From Archilochus colubris (lineage: Eukaryota > Chordata > Aves > Apodiformes > Trochilidae): a DNA stretch of 64,000 bases. The stretch lies in NCBI GenBank assembly GCA_023079485.1, contig CM041084.1, positions 36,281,609 through 36,345,608 of the forward strand, read 5' to 3'. A model generated the notes under the pieces. It was not told where the DNA came from. It did not search any database and was given only the letters and a program-made list of their open reading frames with translations. How positions within the stretch are numbered: position 1 is the first letter of the stretch; every line of letters begins with the position of its first letter. The position numbers and the translations under genes were made by a program. Positions 49,296 to 62,207 of this stretch are shown here, in pieces.

Positions 49296-51080
49296 CAGTT
49301 TCTTTGGAACACAAAACCTGCTTACATTTAAAGAAAAGGCATTCTATGGATATATCATTAAGAAAGTCATCAGTAAAGACAGCTCAGATGTATGTACAGC
49401 AAGAATAACCTTTATGAACCTCTGTGATGATTAAAAGTAAGACACCAAGATACTTGTAGGAAACACAAAATACAGGAATATCACCTTTTGTTGTAATAAT
49501 TGTGAGTCTCAGATTCTGAGGGAGAATGAGGGTGACCAAAGTATGACTCAAAGTCTCTTCAAGCACTGGAAAGAAGTCTGGAGGAGATAGCTGAGGGACT
49601 GGGCTAAACATCTGAAAGAAATAGCAGTGCTTGCTGCAGAAGGAATGCCAATATGCAGATAAAAAAAATAGCTGGACATAAAATCCAGATAAAACAATAG
49701 CCTGTTAGAGCAAAGAAAACTGAGAATTCTGGCAAGACACAAATGATTCACACTTTAGGCAGTGACGTACAGTGTGAAGGATAGGAGAAGGATTATTTAG
49801 CCAGGGACAAATGTAAGGTTCAGTACAGGAACTAAAGAAAAATAACTTCTAATATTTTACTTTTTATGCCATGTTTATTATATTCTTATTCCTGATTTTC
49901 AAGCATATGCATTTGACAATACAGTCCTTAAAAATATCAAGTCTGGTATTTCCTGAGGGGACTGGAACCTTCCTCTTGATGTATCAAAAAGGAAGAACTT
50001 ATGAGAAAATGATACTGCCTGCTAACAAAATTAATCCAATCCCTTCAGGACTAAGTGGGACTGAAGTAACCCTTTATAATAATGACATGTATCCAAGGTC
50101 TTTACAGTTCCGGACAATGTGAGGTCCAATAAAGTGAGGAGATAAGCTTGGGTTAATTCAGATCTACAGACTGGACAGGTAGGTTGCTGGACTAAGCCAC
50201 ACTGTTTTTAAGAACAGATCTATTACTTTACTGCTCTCAACCATCCAGCAATGACAAAATGTGAACATTTGGAAAGGAGGCCTGATCAGCTAAGTGTCCT
50301 CTGCCTTTTTACAAAAGGAAAAAAAAAAATTAGTGACAGAAGAATGCAAAATCCTCTTTACTTAATGTGGACCTCTGTCTCTGGCGTGTAAGTCCTCCGT
50401 GTCCAAAGATAATTAGCACTTTATAATGCTAATTATTATAATTATGTCTGAGAAAAAAATCATTAGGGGGTAGGTCTGTTCAATGATTTTCAATTGCCCC
50501 CTCTATTAAAAAATAAGGTCATTTTTTGATTAGCTACTTTTAGAAGCTTAAATCTAGAAACTGTGTTACACAGTATCCTTTGTTTATTTCCTCATTTCTG
50601 ACATTTTGTAAAACCTTAAATAAGAATAAAATAAATAGTGTTGTAAATATGACTGCCATAAAATTACCTCAAAACTGCCTGGATTCATGCTACCAATATG
50701 AAAAAGTAGAAAGTATGTATTTTTGGCATGAGAATGTCAATCCTATCCTGAGAGAAGCTAAGTCACCTTATATCTTCTTCTGTCACATACTTATTTGAAA
50801 TACCAGGGATAGCAGCTGGAAATTAAAAGGAACACAATATAGAACAAATAGAAAATGTAAGCATGGAGAAAAAGTAAAAAAATTAAACTGGTAAATTATA
50901 CTGGGAGTGAAAACAACCAGATGAATAGAAATTACTTTAAGCTTTTTTCTTTCTCACTCAATGTTTTCACATGGTAGTTGTTGAAAAGTCTGATTTTTCG
51001 AACTGCATTTTTAGATGTACTTTGAAAGCATTGTAGAAATTAATATTATGACCAGTACTTAAACTCTCAATGATGTTATG

Positions 51081-51100
51081 TGAATTCATGTGAATTCATG
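51081..51100. repeat. Exact 10-bp tandem duplication
   Basis: TGAATTCATG occurs twice in direct succession and is preceded by ATG, so GAATTC sits twice ten bases apart. A small local duplication. Confidence 0.8.
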
Positions 51101-51806
51101 GGGAGCTAGGAAGAGAGTTTGCTGTGAAAGAATTTGGCTTAGTTTGAATATAGAACTGAGAACCAAGTGGGGGCTTATTTTTCCAGGAATAGAGACATGA
51201 GTGAAAGAAGGTGGTGAGGTTCAACAGGTTCTACTGCAAATGGAGTGGAAGAGGTGCTGATTTAAAAAAAATTGGTGAATGGGTGACTTCTAGAAGGCAA
51301 CACAACTTAACTGTCAATCTAACAGGCAAAATCACTTGTTCCAATATTTCCATATTACAGTGCAAGCAGCTGGGCATAAGGCCTAAAAAAAGGTGTGCTT
51401 CATTATTTATACAAGCTCAGATTAGAGAACTGGACTAAAATACAGTTCCTGTTTCTGATGAGTCACAATTATTTTCTGATTTGGGCTGGTATACCATATT
51501 ATCTTAAGTATTTGAGAGTAGATAAGAAATGCAGCATGACTTCTGCCATATGGCTTAACTAATGTTTTGTGATAAAAAGCATCTTAATCATATATACCAT
51601 ATACCATAAAAAACTGGCTGATGATTTTCCCACATAAAAATGTGTTTTGAAAACTTAGAAACACCCTGAGGGTATTCTCAAATATTCAGAGAATATGAAC
51701 AAGCCACTTTTGCAGATTTGCTTTAAAGTGGAACCTAGGATGGCGTGCGAATGCTTTTGCAGCCTGGATCAGACAGTTCCATGCTGCTCCAGAGGCTGGG
51801 TCAATT

Positions 51807-51831
51807 AAAAAAAGAAAAAAAAAAAAAAAAA
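51807..51831. repeat. Poly-A tract with one G
   Basis: Seven A, one G, seventeen A. Low complexity; no retrogene is visible upstream. Confidence 0.9.
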
Positions 51832-52207
51832 GTGTTGTTCAAGAGGAAAACATTTCCCTCACAAGGTTGTGAAGAAGAAAGATTCTCACTGATAAGGTCT
51901 CAGATGGAAATTAGCCCTTCACATGTAATTTGACATCTTAAAAGGAAAAGCTTCCCAGGAGAAAGCAAGATATTTGTTGCGCAGATTGAACACTTTGAAA
52001 GGGAAAGGCTCAAATGAATTTTGAGAAGATGGCCACTCCATATTTTCAGAAGATTGGCATTCTCACAAAAAGAAATGAAATGAATCCTGCCGCACAATTT
52101 AAAATAGTAATCTGCCAAGGCCCTCCTTCCAAACACATCTACTGTATTTTGGTTTGATGTAGTAACAAAATATGATCCACTGTAGATTTGCTATGTTGCT
52201 TTTTATT

Positions 52208-52225
52208 AAAAAAAAAAAAAAAAAA
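52208..52225. repeat. Poly-A tract (A18)
   Basis: Eighteen A followed by GAAAACAAAAG. Low-complexity DNA. Confidence 0.9.
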
Positions 52226-53242
52226 GAAAACAAAAGAACACTGGCTTAAAAATTATTTCAGAGAATAGTCCAAGCACAGTAAATATCAAGTTATAGTACA
52301 ATAAACTAATAAATCTTCTTTCCTTCTCCCCACTTTCAGAATTTCCATTATTGTGAATTCAGGGAACTTTCAGAAATTCTATGCTGAAATCCTTTTCAGT
52401 GACGCGCTCCAATACGTTCTTAGTTCTGAACACCAATGAAAGCAATGGAATTATTTGTGTGCTGTAAGTTGAGAACGCTTGCAACTGCTTGCTCCATTCA
52501 CAGCAGCATCCCTTCATCCCTGATGGAGTCAAAAAAGTCTCTTCTGCCGAAAAATAAGATGCTATTTCTTGTATTATTATCTTGTGAAATCTGAACTAAA
52601 AAAATGATGTAAATGCACAAGGCAGTCAGGTATTCCAAGTTGCCTCAAGCTATCCCTGATCACTTTTAAACAGAAATAGAAGGTAAAATAAAGATGCTTT
52701 TTTTTCTTCAGTTCTTTTCTTATTGTCCTTGGCATTTCTGATTTGTCTTTGCTAATAAGCTTTTTTCTTGATGCCCAGCTCTATAGAAAGAGAATAAGAC
52801 CTCAGCACAAGCACTCCAGCCATATGTCAGTTGCCATCACAAAGATATTTCAGAAGTGGCTTTAAGCCAGAAAATTTTATCATTTAAGTGACTGTGGTTC
52901 ACGTGGCTCCTCAGTCTGAAGTACCTAAATGATTATGACTTCTATTCTCTGCATCAGACAAAAAAGATGGACAATTTTTTTTTTCTTTCTGTTAAATTAT
53001 AGCTATGACAGGGACTATTTTCAGAGCTAAAGAGTGATTCAAGAAGCACTGGTATGGATAAGAGCAAGGAAATCAAGTCTGTACAGGTCCTCAGGTTTAG
53101 TGTGAACATTTATAGTTCAGCTGACAAATTGATGATAAAGGCACTTGTTTGCCTGTGAAGAAGTGCCAGGAAACTCTTGATCCATAGAGGGAGGCTAAGG
53201 AAATCATTTTTTTTCCACTGCTAGCAGATTTCAATCTGCAGT

Positions 53243-53675
53243 CACAGAATCAAAGAATGGTTGAGGTTTACAAGCATTGAGGTCAGCTGGTCCAACTCTC
53301 CCTGCTCAAGCAGGGTCACTTACATCCAATTGCCCAGGACCATGTCTAGATGTCCTTTCAATCTCCAGGATTGAGACTCCACAACCTCTCTGGATAACCT
53401 GTGCCAGAATTTAATCATCTTTACCGTAAGAAAGATTTTACTCATGTTTAGATGGAGCATCATGTGACCATTGACTGCTGTCCTACACTAGGCACTACTG
53501 AAGTGAGCCTGACTTCTTCCTCTATGCACCTTCCCTTAAGGTATTTGTATATAGTAATAAAATCCTTTCTGAGCCTTCACTAGGCTAAAGAGTCCCAGTT
53601 CTTTCAGAATTTCCTTGTATGTGAGGTGCTCCAGTCCCTCAGTCATTTTTGTTGTCCTTCATTAAACTTCACAGA
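53243..53675 (-). mobile_element. CR1 LINE 3'-end fragment (-)
   Basis: Read on the + strand it opens with GTCACAGAATCAAAGAATGG and GAGGTCAGCTGGTCCAACTC. It then follows the CR1 3' UTR (CAAGCAGGGTCACTTACATC, GAGACTCCACAACCTCTCTG, AACCTGTGCCAGAATTTAAT) and ends in the coding-side text CCAGTTCTTTCAGAATTTCC, GAGGTGCTCCAGTCCCTCAG near 53645. The segment at 53450-53520 is strongly diverged. No readable ORF2 part remains. It differs in text from both the 22 kb and the 56 kb copies. Confidence 0.92.
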
Positions 53676-53870
53676 ATGTTGTATAAATATAAACTTTCTG
53701 TTGACAGAAACTTTGGCACCTTTACATGCCACAATGGGGAAGAAAAAGTGGATTTTGGAAAGAGGTGTTGATATATTTTCTGTAATGTAGGAAGCTCCAA
53801 GAAATTATTGGAAAGAATAATTTCAATCTGAACTGAATTCTGGAAAACATACAGTCCACTCATAATCAGC

Positions 53871-53895
53871 TTTTTTTTTTTTTTTTTTTTTTTTT
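53871..53895. repeat. Poly-T tract (T25)
   Basis: The longest mononucleotide run in the window, 25 T. It lies about 200 bp beyond the CR1 fragment at 53243-53675 and is not part of its terminus. Confidence 0.9.
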
Positions 53896-54174
53896 CTTAA
53901 ACACTATTTAGAGAATATAGCCAACTTTATTTAGGGCCTTGGATTAGGGGGCAGATCCTGACTAGTATTCTGATCTTTGTTGCTCAGTAAGCAAAGAAGG
54001 ACTGTGTAAAGAGGTAAGAACTTCTAATACAGGCAGATGGTACTGTTTTTTCTCTTTTTTGTTTTTTTTTTGTTGCTTCATGCAGTGTTTTTGCAGGCTG
54101 GGTGCCAATAATTCAGGGTGGTGACACATGGGACTAATACAAAATGTGTTCAGTTTAAAGTTATGTTAAAATAG

Positions 54175-54203
54175 AAGCAAAGTTGAAAACAAGCAAAGTT
54201 GAA
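54175..54203. repeat. 13-bp direct repeat, 3-bp spacer
   Basis: AAGCAAAGTTGAA occurs twice, separated by AAC. An exact short local duplication. Confidence 0.85.
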
Positions 54204-55955
54204 GTCAGGCAGTATCAACTTTATAAACTTCCCTGCACTAGTTTAAGAAGATTACTTGTGATGAAGCAAATCTGTTGGTTTTGGTGGGTGTAAAGCCCCC
54301 AGTGCAAGCTGTGAGATCTCTAGCCCAAAGAATCAATAAATCTTCTAATTGTGTCATGCCACGTCTGTGATTTAGACTGCAATATATTCTGTGATTTGTT
54401 TAATAAACTTGCAAGCTTAAATACCATGCATTTGTGGGATGCTCCCCTGGAATTCATCCTTAACGTTGCCCAAATGTATCTCCTCTTCCAGTGACCTACG
54501 TAGGAAGTGACATGAGACATGTGGTGGTTTAATTAGCAAAATGTTGGCATCAGATTAATAAAGAGGAGAATATCCTTTTCTACAGTTTGTGTTTCATATA
54601 AATATCTCTCTCAGAGCTCTACTTCCATATGGCAATTAGAAGTACTTGTTAACATAGTTGTTTAGGTATATGAATAATGAAGGTGGTTTTTTTCCAAGCC
54701 TATAAGAACTAGGGATGGACAGACTTGTTCAGAATAAAGTCAGACTCGCCCATCTACACAGGAATATTAATAAACATTTTAAAGCCTAAATTAAATTAAA
54801 AGTTTCTAATATTCTCATTTCTGGTTAGTTATTTTTGTTTGGGGGTTTTTAATTAATATTTTTATTAGGTTTTATCTATTTATGCATTGCTACGGCTTGC
54901 TTGGAAAGGAAAGTCACGATTCCATGAAAACAATCATCTATTCAAAGAAATACCCAAATAGAAATGGCAGGTGTGATTACCTGCATAGGCTGAGTACTGT
55001 TTTTAACTATAGTGAAACGCTAGATACTGGGTTTTAAATAACCCAGAATGAAGAAATGTACGTTACTTATTCAGTTAAAGTATCTTCCAGCCATGAGAAC
55101 ATACAAAAATGTCTGGAATTAACATATTTTTAGTATATTTCAAAGATCTTTTTGCAGCATTCTTACTGTCTGGTAGGTGAACTGCAAAGGCCTGAATTTC
55201 ATACATAGTATTCAAAGATCTATTGATGACAACAAAAGGCATTGAAATAGCATGACCGCACTTTTAGGTAGATCAGAACTGCAAAAGGAAAATACTTTGG
55301 GGAAACTTTAGTGTAGAGAATGAATTAAGATTGCTCATGAAGACTTTTAATATTTCTTCCTGATTTGTCAACAAACACTCAAGATTTTGAGGTTCTAGGT
55401 GAGTATAGTCATGTTTTGTACAAGGCTGCTATGATAAAGGACAATGGAGCAATGGGGTTGAAACTATGATTTTCACTCTTTAATTAGCCCCAAAGTGGTG
55501 ATTGGGAGTACTGCAATGCCCATTCCATTAAGCTTTAAATTCTCTTTTGCTCTTCCTTTTCTTATTACAACTTATTCTTAAAGCAGGAATAGCTCTGGTG
55601 TTTGTATGTCTTCCAGAGAAAAACTTTTGGCAACAGAAAAAGAGGATGTAAAACAAATGGGAGACAGATCTTAACAAATTTAGAAGACTCAGTAATGAGG
55701 CAGAGGACTGAAGTTCATGGCTGGCAAAAAAGGTCCCTATAAAATGACTGCCTCTATTGGAGAAGTTCTATAATCCTCCTGAAGTGATGGACTAAATGAT
55801 TCTAGTGTATTTCTGACTGAATTCATAATTCCTTTTGATTCCCATATGATTATCAAGGAAATCAATTCTACCTAGTAATGTTTTGTCATTCTTCAAGCCT
55901 TCATTCAGAATTATACTCTTTTTAGTGACATTTATATTATGATTACAGACACTAT

Positions 55956-56650
55956 CAGAATAGAATAGAATAAAATAGAATAGAATATTTCAGTTGGGCC
56001 AAACCTACATTGATCACCTATTCCAACTTCCTGATCACTTCAGGACTTACTAAATTTAAAGTATGTTATTAAGGGCATTTTCCAAATACCTCCTCAACAC
56101 TGACCACCTCAATAAAGAAATGCTTCCTAATGTCTGGTCTAAATCACCTCTGATGCAGCTTTGAACAATTCCCATGAATCTTGTCACTGGATCCCAGGGA
56201 GGAGACATCAGCACCTCCCTTTCCACTCTCCTCGGGAAACTGTAGCCTCCTCTTCAAACTAGACATGCCCAAAGTCCCTAGCCCAAAGTCCTATGAGAGT
56301 CTTCATAGGACATTCCTTCCATCCCTTTCACCAGTTTTGGTTCTCTCCTCTGGACACATTCAGGAGACCTTTGCATCCTTATTAAACTGTGAGGCCCAGA
56401 ACTGCCCATAGTGCCCAAGGTGAGGCCTCACCAATGCTGAATACTGCAGGACAACCATCTCTTTTGGCCAGCTGATCATGCTGCATTTCATGCATCCCAG
56501 GATGGGGTTTGGCTTCTTGGCTACCAGGCTGTGCTGCTGGCTCCTATTGATCCTGCCACTGACCACTGCCTACAGATCACTTTTTGCAGGGCTGCTCTCC
56601 AGACACTCATCTCCCCATTTCTACTTGTGCCCAGCTATAGTTGAGAGGTG
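55956..56650 (-). mobile_element. CR1 LINE fragment of a distinct subfamily (-)
   Basis: The terminus is an (AGAAT)n microsatellite on the + strand (55956-55988), i.e. ATTCT repeats at the element's 3' end. It is followed by TTTCAGTTGGGCCAAACC, GATCACCTATTCCAACTTC, GTATGTTATTAAGGGCATTT and TAAAGAAATGCTTCCTAATG, and then by coding text (GAGGCCCAGAACTGCCCAT, AGGTGAGGCCTCACCAATGC). This is the text of a different CR1 branch from the other copies, of the type whose 3' UTR carries 'catgttattaagggcattgtccaaatgcctc'. It breaks off near 56650 in the region just downstream of the RT. Confidence 0.93.
56360..56566 (-). pseudogene. CR1 ORF2 C-terminal remnant
   Basis: A 68-codon open stretch on the minus strand carries the conserved post-RT segment: [38 protein letters not shown] and QFWASQFNKDAK (family '..VAKKANGILGCIRRS', '[27 protein letters not shown]'). 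It belongs to the same element as the surrounding CR1 fragment. It lacks the catalytic RT and endonuclease domains and is inactive. Confidence 0.88.
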
Positions 56651-57424
56651 CATCAGACTAACTTGTCACTGAATGTTCCTGAATCTTATTTATTTGTTTC
56701 CTTGTGTATAATCAGAGTGGTTGAATGGCTTCTGCAAAATTTCAAGTTGTTTGAGCAATGTGTCAGATGCTTTTTTTATGTGATGAAATTGTTTTATTCT
56801 GCAAAGACTGCCCCCAAGACAGGGGAGGAAGCCCACTTTCTGTGCTTGTAAGTAACAGAATGTATGTAACTTAGCAAAAGCATTCTTCAAAGGATTTGAG
56901 TGAGACTGATGGGAAATGTGCAACTAAATGATGATACCTGCAGAATCTTTCAAAGACTGTGCAACAGGATATAGTCTATATTGTTATCTATGTAAAACCA
57001 TAAACTCAAAGAGCAACAGATCTACAAGAATGGTTTTCTCAGAAAACATGCCACTTACTCAAGTCAGCAATTTGAAGCTTAAACATTCATTTAAAGAACC
57101 TGGGGTTAGATTTAATGAAAAGAATAAAAGAAAAGTCCTAGTGTTGGCTAGTACAGACAGGCATAACTAAGGCTTCTATAATTTTTACATCTATTCACCT
57201 TGTCCTGCTGTGTCACACCACTGTTATTCCAATTTTGAGCTTGTGAACAGAGGCTTCTCTATGTTCTGAACTCTTATCAGTTAACATAATAGTGAGTCTG
57301 CTATAAAGGTAAAAGGAGAATAAAATAATCAGATTTTCTTTTTTCCCTTGTAACCTCAGTCCATGTTTGAAGCCTAATTCCAGAAACAGAAAGGTTGGAA
57401 TCTTTATCTTCCAAAGGGGTCTTC

Positions 57425-57506
57425 ATGGACAGACTCCCTTTGAAATCAATGGGACTTTGTGAGCATCATAAATGGCATTTGCAGGGAGTAATTGCAGGGT
57501 CAAGGA
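57425..57506. repeat. Ancient amniote repeat remnant ('caatggg' type)
   Basis: ACTCCCTTTGAAATCAATGG, GACTTTGTGAGCATC and ATTGCAGGGTCAAGGAAC parallel an old amniote repeat text 'ctcccattgacttcaatgggactttgtgagtaaggactgcagggtcaggccc', interrupted by about 20 bp around 57467-57490. It is among the better matches of this class in the window, but the call is by eye. Confidence 0.5.
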
Positions 57507-60500
57507 ACAGTGAGTCAGAGCACTTACCTCTGAGATATTTCTCTCTGCCTATCTGTTAGTAGCAGCAAAAAGTATTTCTTTAATTTTCTTCCAAGAACTG
57601 GGCCTTTTTAAATAGATGAAGAAAAAATAAAACATTAATTCATTCTTACTCAGATTTGAATTGAATGAATAGAACTAATGTATAATCTTCTTTCTGCAAA
57701 GTGATAAATATTTACAGTGTGTAATGAGATTTCATGTCAAAATTTGATGGTATTTATTGTGTTTTAATAAAAGCAGATTTGAAAATCTTAGTTTTATTAA
57801 AGAAAAGAAGTGTTGAAAATATTGCTATTTTCACATTTGTTTTTTCTATGGAGACCTTATATGCAAAGACAGATTTTGAGCTAACTATATTACTATGGAA
57901 ATCAGTTGCAACAGAGCAGAAATAGTGTGAAATAATGAAAACATTAATACTTCTTTACACCTTGTTTCATTTATTTATCGGTTATAGTCTATTTTTTTTT
58001 ATTTGCTAATATTGAAATGCTCCCACATTTCAATATGAAAAAGGTTTTGCCTCTTCTGTAGTAATTTCAATTCTCGATTCAAATTTCCTGAAATTATAAC
58101 AAGAAATAGGCATTTCAGACATGGCAGAAATCTGGTCATCAAGGGCATTGCCATGTGCAGTGTCCAAGTTAAGTGCTACTTCCCTGTCAGTGAAGGAATT
58201 ATTTTCAAGGATGTATTATTGCTAGAAAGAGACTGTATCCTCTCTCCTCAGTGATGACTCCAGTTATCAGTTACTTCCAAACTGACTTATGGCCATACCT
58301 TAACATATACTGCCATTAAGTAATCTGCTAAGTCTATAGAGCTCAGCTTTCTTAGGGATTTAAGACACATTAGTCAAAATATCAGTACACAGGTGCTGAG
58401 TGCTTAAAAATATCTATGTGGTTCCTTCCATTTATATCAAACTTTTAATCATTTAATGTTTCACAAATAGATGAAGCAGGTGGTCAGAATTGCTTTTAAA
58501 AGGCTAAAAACTCTAAGCAAACTCTAAACTAGTTCAATAATGTCTGGCTTCCAAGTCCCATACAAAACCTGTCTGGTCCCTGGCTGGTAAGGCAACAGTA
58601 TTTATGTGAAATTACTAGGCCATTTTCAAAAGGATAAATTAAAAATAAATATTTTTTAAAAAGGAATTTTTGATGTAAGTAAAAAATAAAGGAAGGAAAA
58701 TGAGAGCAAATTAAAACATTTTATATTTTTTAACATTTTTTTTTTAATTGCATGCATCTACATGCATGGATATATATGCATGTGTAGCTATTTGGATAGG
58801 CATTTTTGCTTCAGGCAATCAGGAGGAAACCTCTTACAGCATCCCTTTAATTGGCATGAAGCCAGCCTCACTCATTTTCTGCAGCTGGCATGAAAATAAA
58901 CTCATTTTTCCAGAAGTGACCCCCATTATTTCATTTTTCCTGGCTCCCAACAAGTTGATGAGCTATAATACAAAGCAAAGCAATTAATTGTTATATGGCA
59001 TCTTTGTTAGAGTAGTAGTGGTGATCAGCAGTTGGGGAGGAGGAAGTTGTCTTGTGCATGTGGTAAAATAAAGATTTTCAGCAGAATAAATGAGTAAAAT
59101 GGTCTCAGATGGAAGTTACGTGCTATTTAGTTACAGGAGGAGAAAACAGGCCTTGCATAAGGAAGACTAGAAATTTCTCAGTTAATTGAGAAAACTCTTT
59201 CAAGCATTCTGGTTTTACTCATATGTTTGTTTGCTTTTTGCTTCCTAAATCTCTCTTTTGCACTTGAAAGGCAAATTTCAGTTTTGATAAGGATGGAACA
59301 CTCTTCTAAAAGATGTCGCTCTAGAGTCCTGCCCTGCAACTGAAAGTAACAAAGCAGAACAAGCACTCACCCTATCAATTAAAAGTTAAAGTCTCCTATT
59401 TTAAATCTCCTATGAGCTGACACCAGACATATCTTGAGCTTCTGTCTTCAGGGGAGACCCACCAAGCCAGTAGATCTAAAGGGCAGATTTTTATTGTATT
59501 TCCTATTGAAAGATGTTCCACTCTGTATCAGCAATTAAATATTGATTGGAATTCTACTTGAAGTTCAGTCTCTCATCCTGTTTCAGCATTGCAAACAGGG
59601 GTTGTTGGCTGTTCTGTTGGTAGCAGAGGTTTAAGTTCTCTCCTTCTCACTCTTTTTCTCTGTATTTCCCATACAAAAAGTGCACAGAAACTTCAAGGAA
59701 ATTTTAACTTAAGATCTTACAGCAATAGGATCCTACATAACTCAAGTCTTGTGGACACTTCATGGGATGCCAGAAGAGGAAGACCAGGTTAAAAAACAAG
59801 GCAAGATAAAGCAAGGCAGGGAAGTGATAACACAAAACTGCAGTCTATGGAAGCAGAGATTATAGTGTAGACTACTGCAGAAGCTAGGAAAGAGAAAAGG
59901 AGGGGTTTTATGGCACTGAATGACTAACAAGACAGACAGTGCTTTCCAGACAGAAAATAAGAGTGGGAGATCATTATATTAAAAATGGAATATTGCAGAT
60001 AACACATTTTAACACCTGAATTTTGTTAATGTGAACAGAAGAGCCACAAGATGTAGTGTTGAGGAAGGAGAAAAGGAGCAATTGTGATCTGGATCATCTT
60101 CTGGATCCCATGGAAATGACTACGTATTAAGTTTACTATCTACGTTTCTTTAGAGGACACAGCAGAAATGGGAAGAGCCTGGGGAAGCAGGGGTGTAATC
60201 TGAGGCATTAATTTTAGCAGCATATGACTAACAGAGTCAGGTTGTACCAATTGGTTTTAACATGTTATTTTTAATCCTTGTCAGTTCATCAAATTCCCTT
60301 GTTACTGGTTGCACAGGTAAGGGGTAGAATTAGTGTGGAAACATTAAGGAGGGGAGGGAAGAGTCAGGTTGTTTAAAACAGTGCTGCTACCAAAGCCACA
60401 CCTCATCAGATTATGACTTTTCTAAGCATCATGATGCAGTTCACATTTCTTTCCATGATTAAACAGCTACAACTAATTCCTTCCCTGCACATGCACAGAG

Positions 60501-62048
60501 AGACAGAGAATCAGTTTGGAGTTGATAAGTCACTTGACGAGAACTCTGGGTCCAAAATATCTTTTCAATTAAGATTAACTGTAGTTCTTTGGAATCTCAT
60601 CAAAAGCTGTTAATACAAATTATATGGTAATGTTTCTCCTGGTGTTTGTGGAAGGAGGTATCTTAGCTTCTAGTGGTTTCCTTTATCTGAAAAAAATTTT
60701 TCAATCTGCAGAATAAGCAGAGCTTCTCTATAACTGCATCTTAAACCTGGGCTAAAGAGACCCTATTACCGGAATAGAGGAGGTGGCTTGATGTCTACCA
60801 GCATTCAGAGTTATCTGAGATGGCTGAACTCCAGTAGAGGTGGTAGGTACCGGGTTTGGAACACCTGCCTTCTAGAAGGTCATCTAAGAATGAGGTCTTT
60901 CCCTTTTGTAATGTATCTTTTGGTATAGCCAGTAAACACAACTCTTAACCATTAACAGATGGTATTTGTTTTCCATAAGTAACAATGTCTTATGTCGTGA
61001 TGACAACTGTTTGAACTAATCCAACTCACTGCAGAAATGGGCAGGTCTGTAAGAAACATCTACACTTGGTGCATGGATGTAAGAATGACAGTCACTATGT
61101 GCAAATCCATCAGTGAAGAGGTAGCACAAGCAAAGAATTTCTCTGTGGTCCTTTTCCTTATAGTAGACACCACCTTCCTAAGAAAATACAATAAATATCT
61201 TGAGTCACATGAGCAAATAGGAAGACTGAACTTTTTTTTAGTCTTTTATGGAACAGTTATTCCCTCCTACGTCAGAGAACTGCAGGAATCTTTAAAAAGA
61301 AAGGAGAGGAGGGGAAAAAAAGTTGTACAGTAACAAAATTCTGATAAAGGGACAGTGATGCAGCTTCTTCCCGATAGCAAGGCACATAAGAGGAGGAAAG
61401 ACCTACAGTCCCTCTCCATCAGTAAATTCACTTAGAAGTGAAGCAGTAGCAAGGCTAGGAACAATTATTCAGCTGAAAACCCATCACAAGAACTCCGTTA
61501 ATGGTTACCCAATAGGATGGCACCAGAAATATTGATTGTGACCTTCTGCTTTAAGGGAGAAAGGAAGAAAGCCTGCTCTAATTGGAGCAGAAATGTCTAT
61601 TAAAATGTTATTAAAATGTAGTTAGTATTGCTATTCTATTTAATAACATAGCATACTAGATGACAGAACATTTACAACACTACAAAGACAGACTAGGAAC
61701 TTTTAAGGTATTACTGTTGCAAACAGTTACTAGGGAGAACATATGTGACTTGTCTCCATGCAGAGAACTCAGTCTTTTTAAAGACAGTCACAAGTGAGTT
61801 ACCCCTACATTCATAGGACTAGTACCTTAAAAAAAAACATAGCAGGAGGATGTCACAATATAAAGATAAGGGTAGAAGGAGCACACATACAGAATATGAT
61901 ACTGGTGAAAATTTTGGAAGGAGTCTGAGAGTTAAATTCTATGTAACCAGGAAAACAAAAGGTCATTAATATAGTCAGTAGTATTACCTGTAGGGATTCT
62001 GATCTGACTCTTCCTCAGATCATCTTATCATATGTAGGTAACATACTT

Positions 62049-62207
62049 GTTCTGATCTCTGGTGTAAATCAAGCATAACTCCATTTCAGTAAAGAACAAT
62101 GCAAAAGAGATCAGTGCTATGTGCTGAGACAGGCTGAATGTCTCAGCTGGCTTAAACTGGTGTAGTTGCAGGAGAGCTGTTATTTTACCCCAGATGAGAA
62201 TCTCTTT
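62049..62207. repeat. Ancient amniote repeat remnant ('gtgtaaatcagg' type)
   Basis: Two parts fit one old amniote repeat. TCTGATCTCTGGTGTAAATC followed by AAGCATAACTCCATTTCAGT matches 'tgatctcacttacaccggtgtaaatcaggagtaactccattgaagtcaa'. Farther on, AACTGGTGTAGTTGCAG and TTTTACCCCAGATGAGAATC match the 'tacactggtgtaactgag' and 'gatttacaccagctgaggatctggccc' parts. Together this is the most complete of the ancient remnants here. The name of the family is not certain to me. Confidence 0.6.

Larger units (their letters stand above)
49296..53242. other. Unique noncoding stretch, edge possibly CR1-derived
   Basis: No supported gene. The first 500 bp after the CR1 5' fragment are richer in purines and may be further diverged element sequence, but I cannot match them to a CR1 region. 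Listed separately: a 10-bp tandem duplication (51081) and poly-A tracts (51807, 52208). The rest is plain AT-rich DNA. Confidence 0.5.
53676..55955. other. Unique noncoding stretch
   Basis: No gene seen. It holds a T25 tract (53871), another T-rich stretch near 54048-54070 and a 13-bp direct repeat (54175). Otherwise it is ordinary AT-rich sequence. Confidence 0.55.

Noticed and set aside
61037..61333. 98-codon open frame (+) following an acceptor-like CTCACTGCAG
   Set aside because: No recognisable domain, no matching donor at the end, and a Lys/Arg-rich tail created by a purine-rich run.
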